Below are positions 6,425 through 6,527 of a DNA stretch of 6,527 nucleotides, one piece after another (positions within the stretch are counted from its first letter, which is position 1; every line of letters begins with the position of its first letter). This DNA is from Auritidibacter sp. Marseille-P8566 (GTDB lineage: Bacteria; Bacteroidota; Bacteroidia; Flavobacteriales; Flavobacteriaceae): assembly GCA_943325595.2 (NCBI GenBank), contig CALPQA020000107.1:1-6527 (forward strand), given 5' to 3'. The position numbers and the translations under genes were made by a program. Under the pieces are notes generated by a model. That model was not told the origin of the DNA. It saw only the letters and a program-made list of their open reading frames with translations, and did not search any database.

Positions 6425-6527
6425 ATTCCTACTCCAACTCCAGTAAGAACTAGAACCCCAAGGATTACTAGGTTCCTTTTCAAAAACAAAATGCCTTTAA
6501 AAATTGAAAATGCTATTCCATCGAAAA
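6364..6527 (-). pseudogene. Inverted internal segment of the same Wzz-like gene (first transmembrane region), partial
   Basis: Read on the minus strand from the window edge, a frame is open from 6525 to the TGA at 6366-6364 (53 codons, no start in the window). It begins FDGIAFSIFKG, has a positive LKRN, a hydrophobic helix of about 17 residues (LVILGVLVLTGVGVGIY) and then FDMTNKAYDSEII. This is the layout of Wzz-type chain-length determinants just after their N-terminal EIDL segment: an amphipathic stretch, transmembrane helix 1, then the first periplasmic strand (usually Y-x-S/N-x-I-I-V). After ESEII-like residues the frame runs into the antisense of the plus-strand EIDL segment (DKSIS then stop), which is not family-like. 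It therefore supplies the sequence missing from the 6335 gene, but in the opposite orientation. Wzz-type proteins sit in the inner membrane and set polysaccharide chain length. Confidence 0.7.
6371..6398. repeat. Two short palindromes at the inversion junction
   Basis: Bases 6371-6384 form ATTGAT-TT-ATCAAT (6-bp arms, 2-base centre), and 6383-6398 form ATGATT-TCAG-AATCAT (6-bp arms, 4-base centre). The second spans the point where the plus-strand gene start gives way to the inverted segment, so part of its symmetry is created by the junction itself. ATGATTTC (6383-6390) reads as codons of the gene start on plus, and as GAAATCAT in the YDSEII codons on minus, so it is probably the shared inverted repeat or microhomology. 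Confidence 0.75.

Overview
The window is AT-rich chromosomal DNA that looks like a Flavobacterium-type member of the Bacteroidota. The evidence is the family content (a Tex protein, a short TatA, a bacterial GH3-type adenylating enzyme, a secreted carboxypeptidase-regulatory-like protein), A-rich translation starts without Shine-Dalgarno sequences, and three copies of the Bacteroidota -7 promoter motif TAnnTTTG placed ahead of genes. The left edge cuts through the first gene. The right edge ends inside a rearranged gene.

Layout. Bases 1-1302 (+) are the C-terminal 433 codons of a Tex-family RNA-binding transcription accessory protein. A near-perfect 17-bp hairpin (1301-1338) follows and serves as a bidirectional terminator between tex and the convergent small gene tatA (1338-1511, -). 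A 215-bp divergent intergenic region (1512-1726) carries candidate promoters for tatA and for the rightward genes. Three tightly packed rightward genes follow, with 4-nt gaps: a membrane-anchored protein resembling the N-terminal half of an M23-type envelope peptidase but without a peptidase domain (1727-2227), a GH3-family acyl-adenylating/amido-synthetase-like enzyme (2232-3719), and a secreted protein with a CarboxypepD_reg-like beta-sandwich domain (3724-4602). A 559-residue protein with nucleoside-phosphorylase-like C-terminal motifs follows behind its own promoter motif (4646-6325).

The most unusual part is the last 190 bases. A plus-strand start (6335) encodes the N-terminus typical of a flavobacterial Wzz-like polysaccharide chain-length determinant (an EIDL motif), but after about 19 codons the sequence changes identity. 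From about base 6390 to the end, the minus strand instead encodes the next part of the same kind of protein, including its first transmembrane helix and the following YDSEII stretch. The two halves of one gene therefore face each other head-to-head across a short palindromic junction. This is either a real intragenic inversion or inverted duplication, or a fold-back chimera from amplification or assembly. The sequence just beyond the window would settle which.

Functionally, apart from Tex, the window is mostly envelope-related (Tat export, a membrane-anchored envelope protein, a secreted beta-sandwich protein, polysaccharide chain-length control), plus two small-molecule enzymes whose substrates cannot be read from the sequence.
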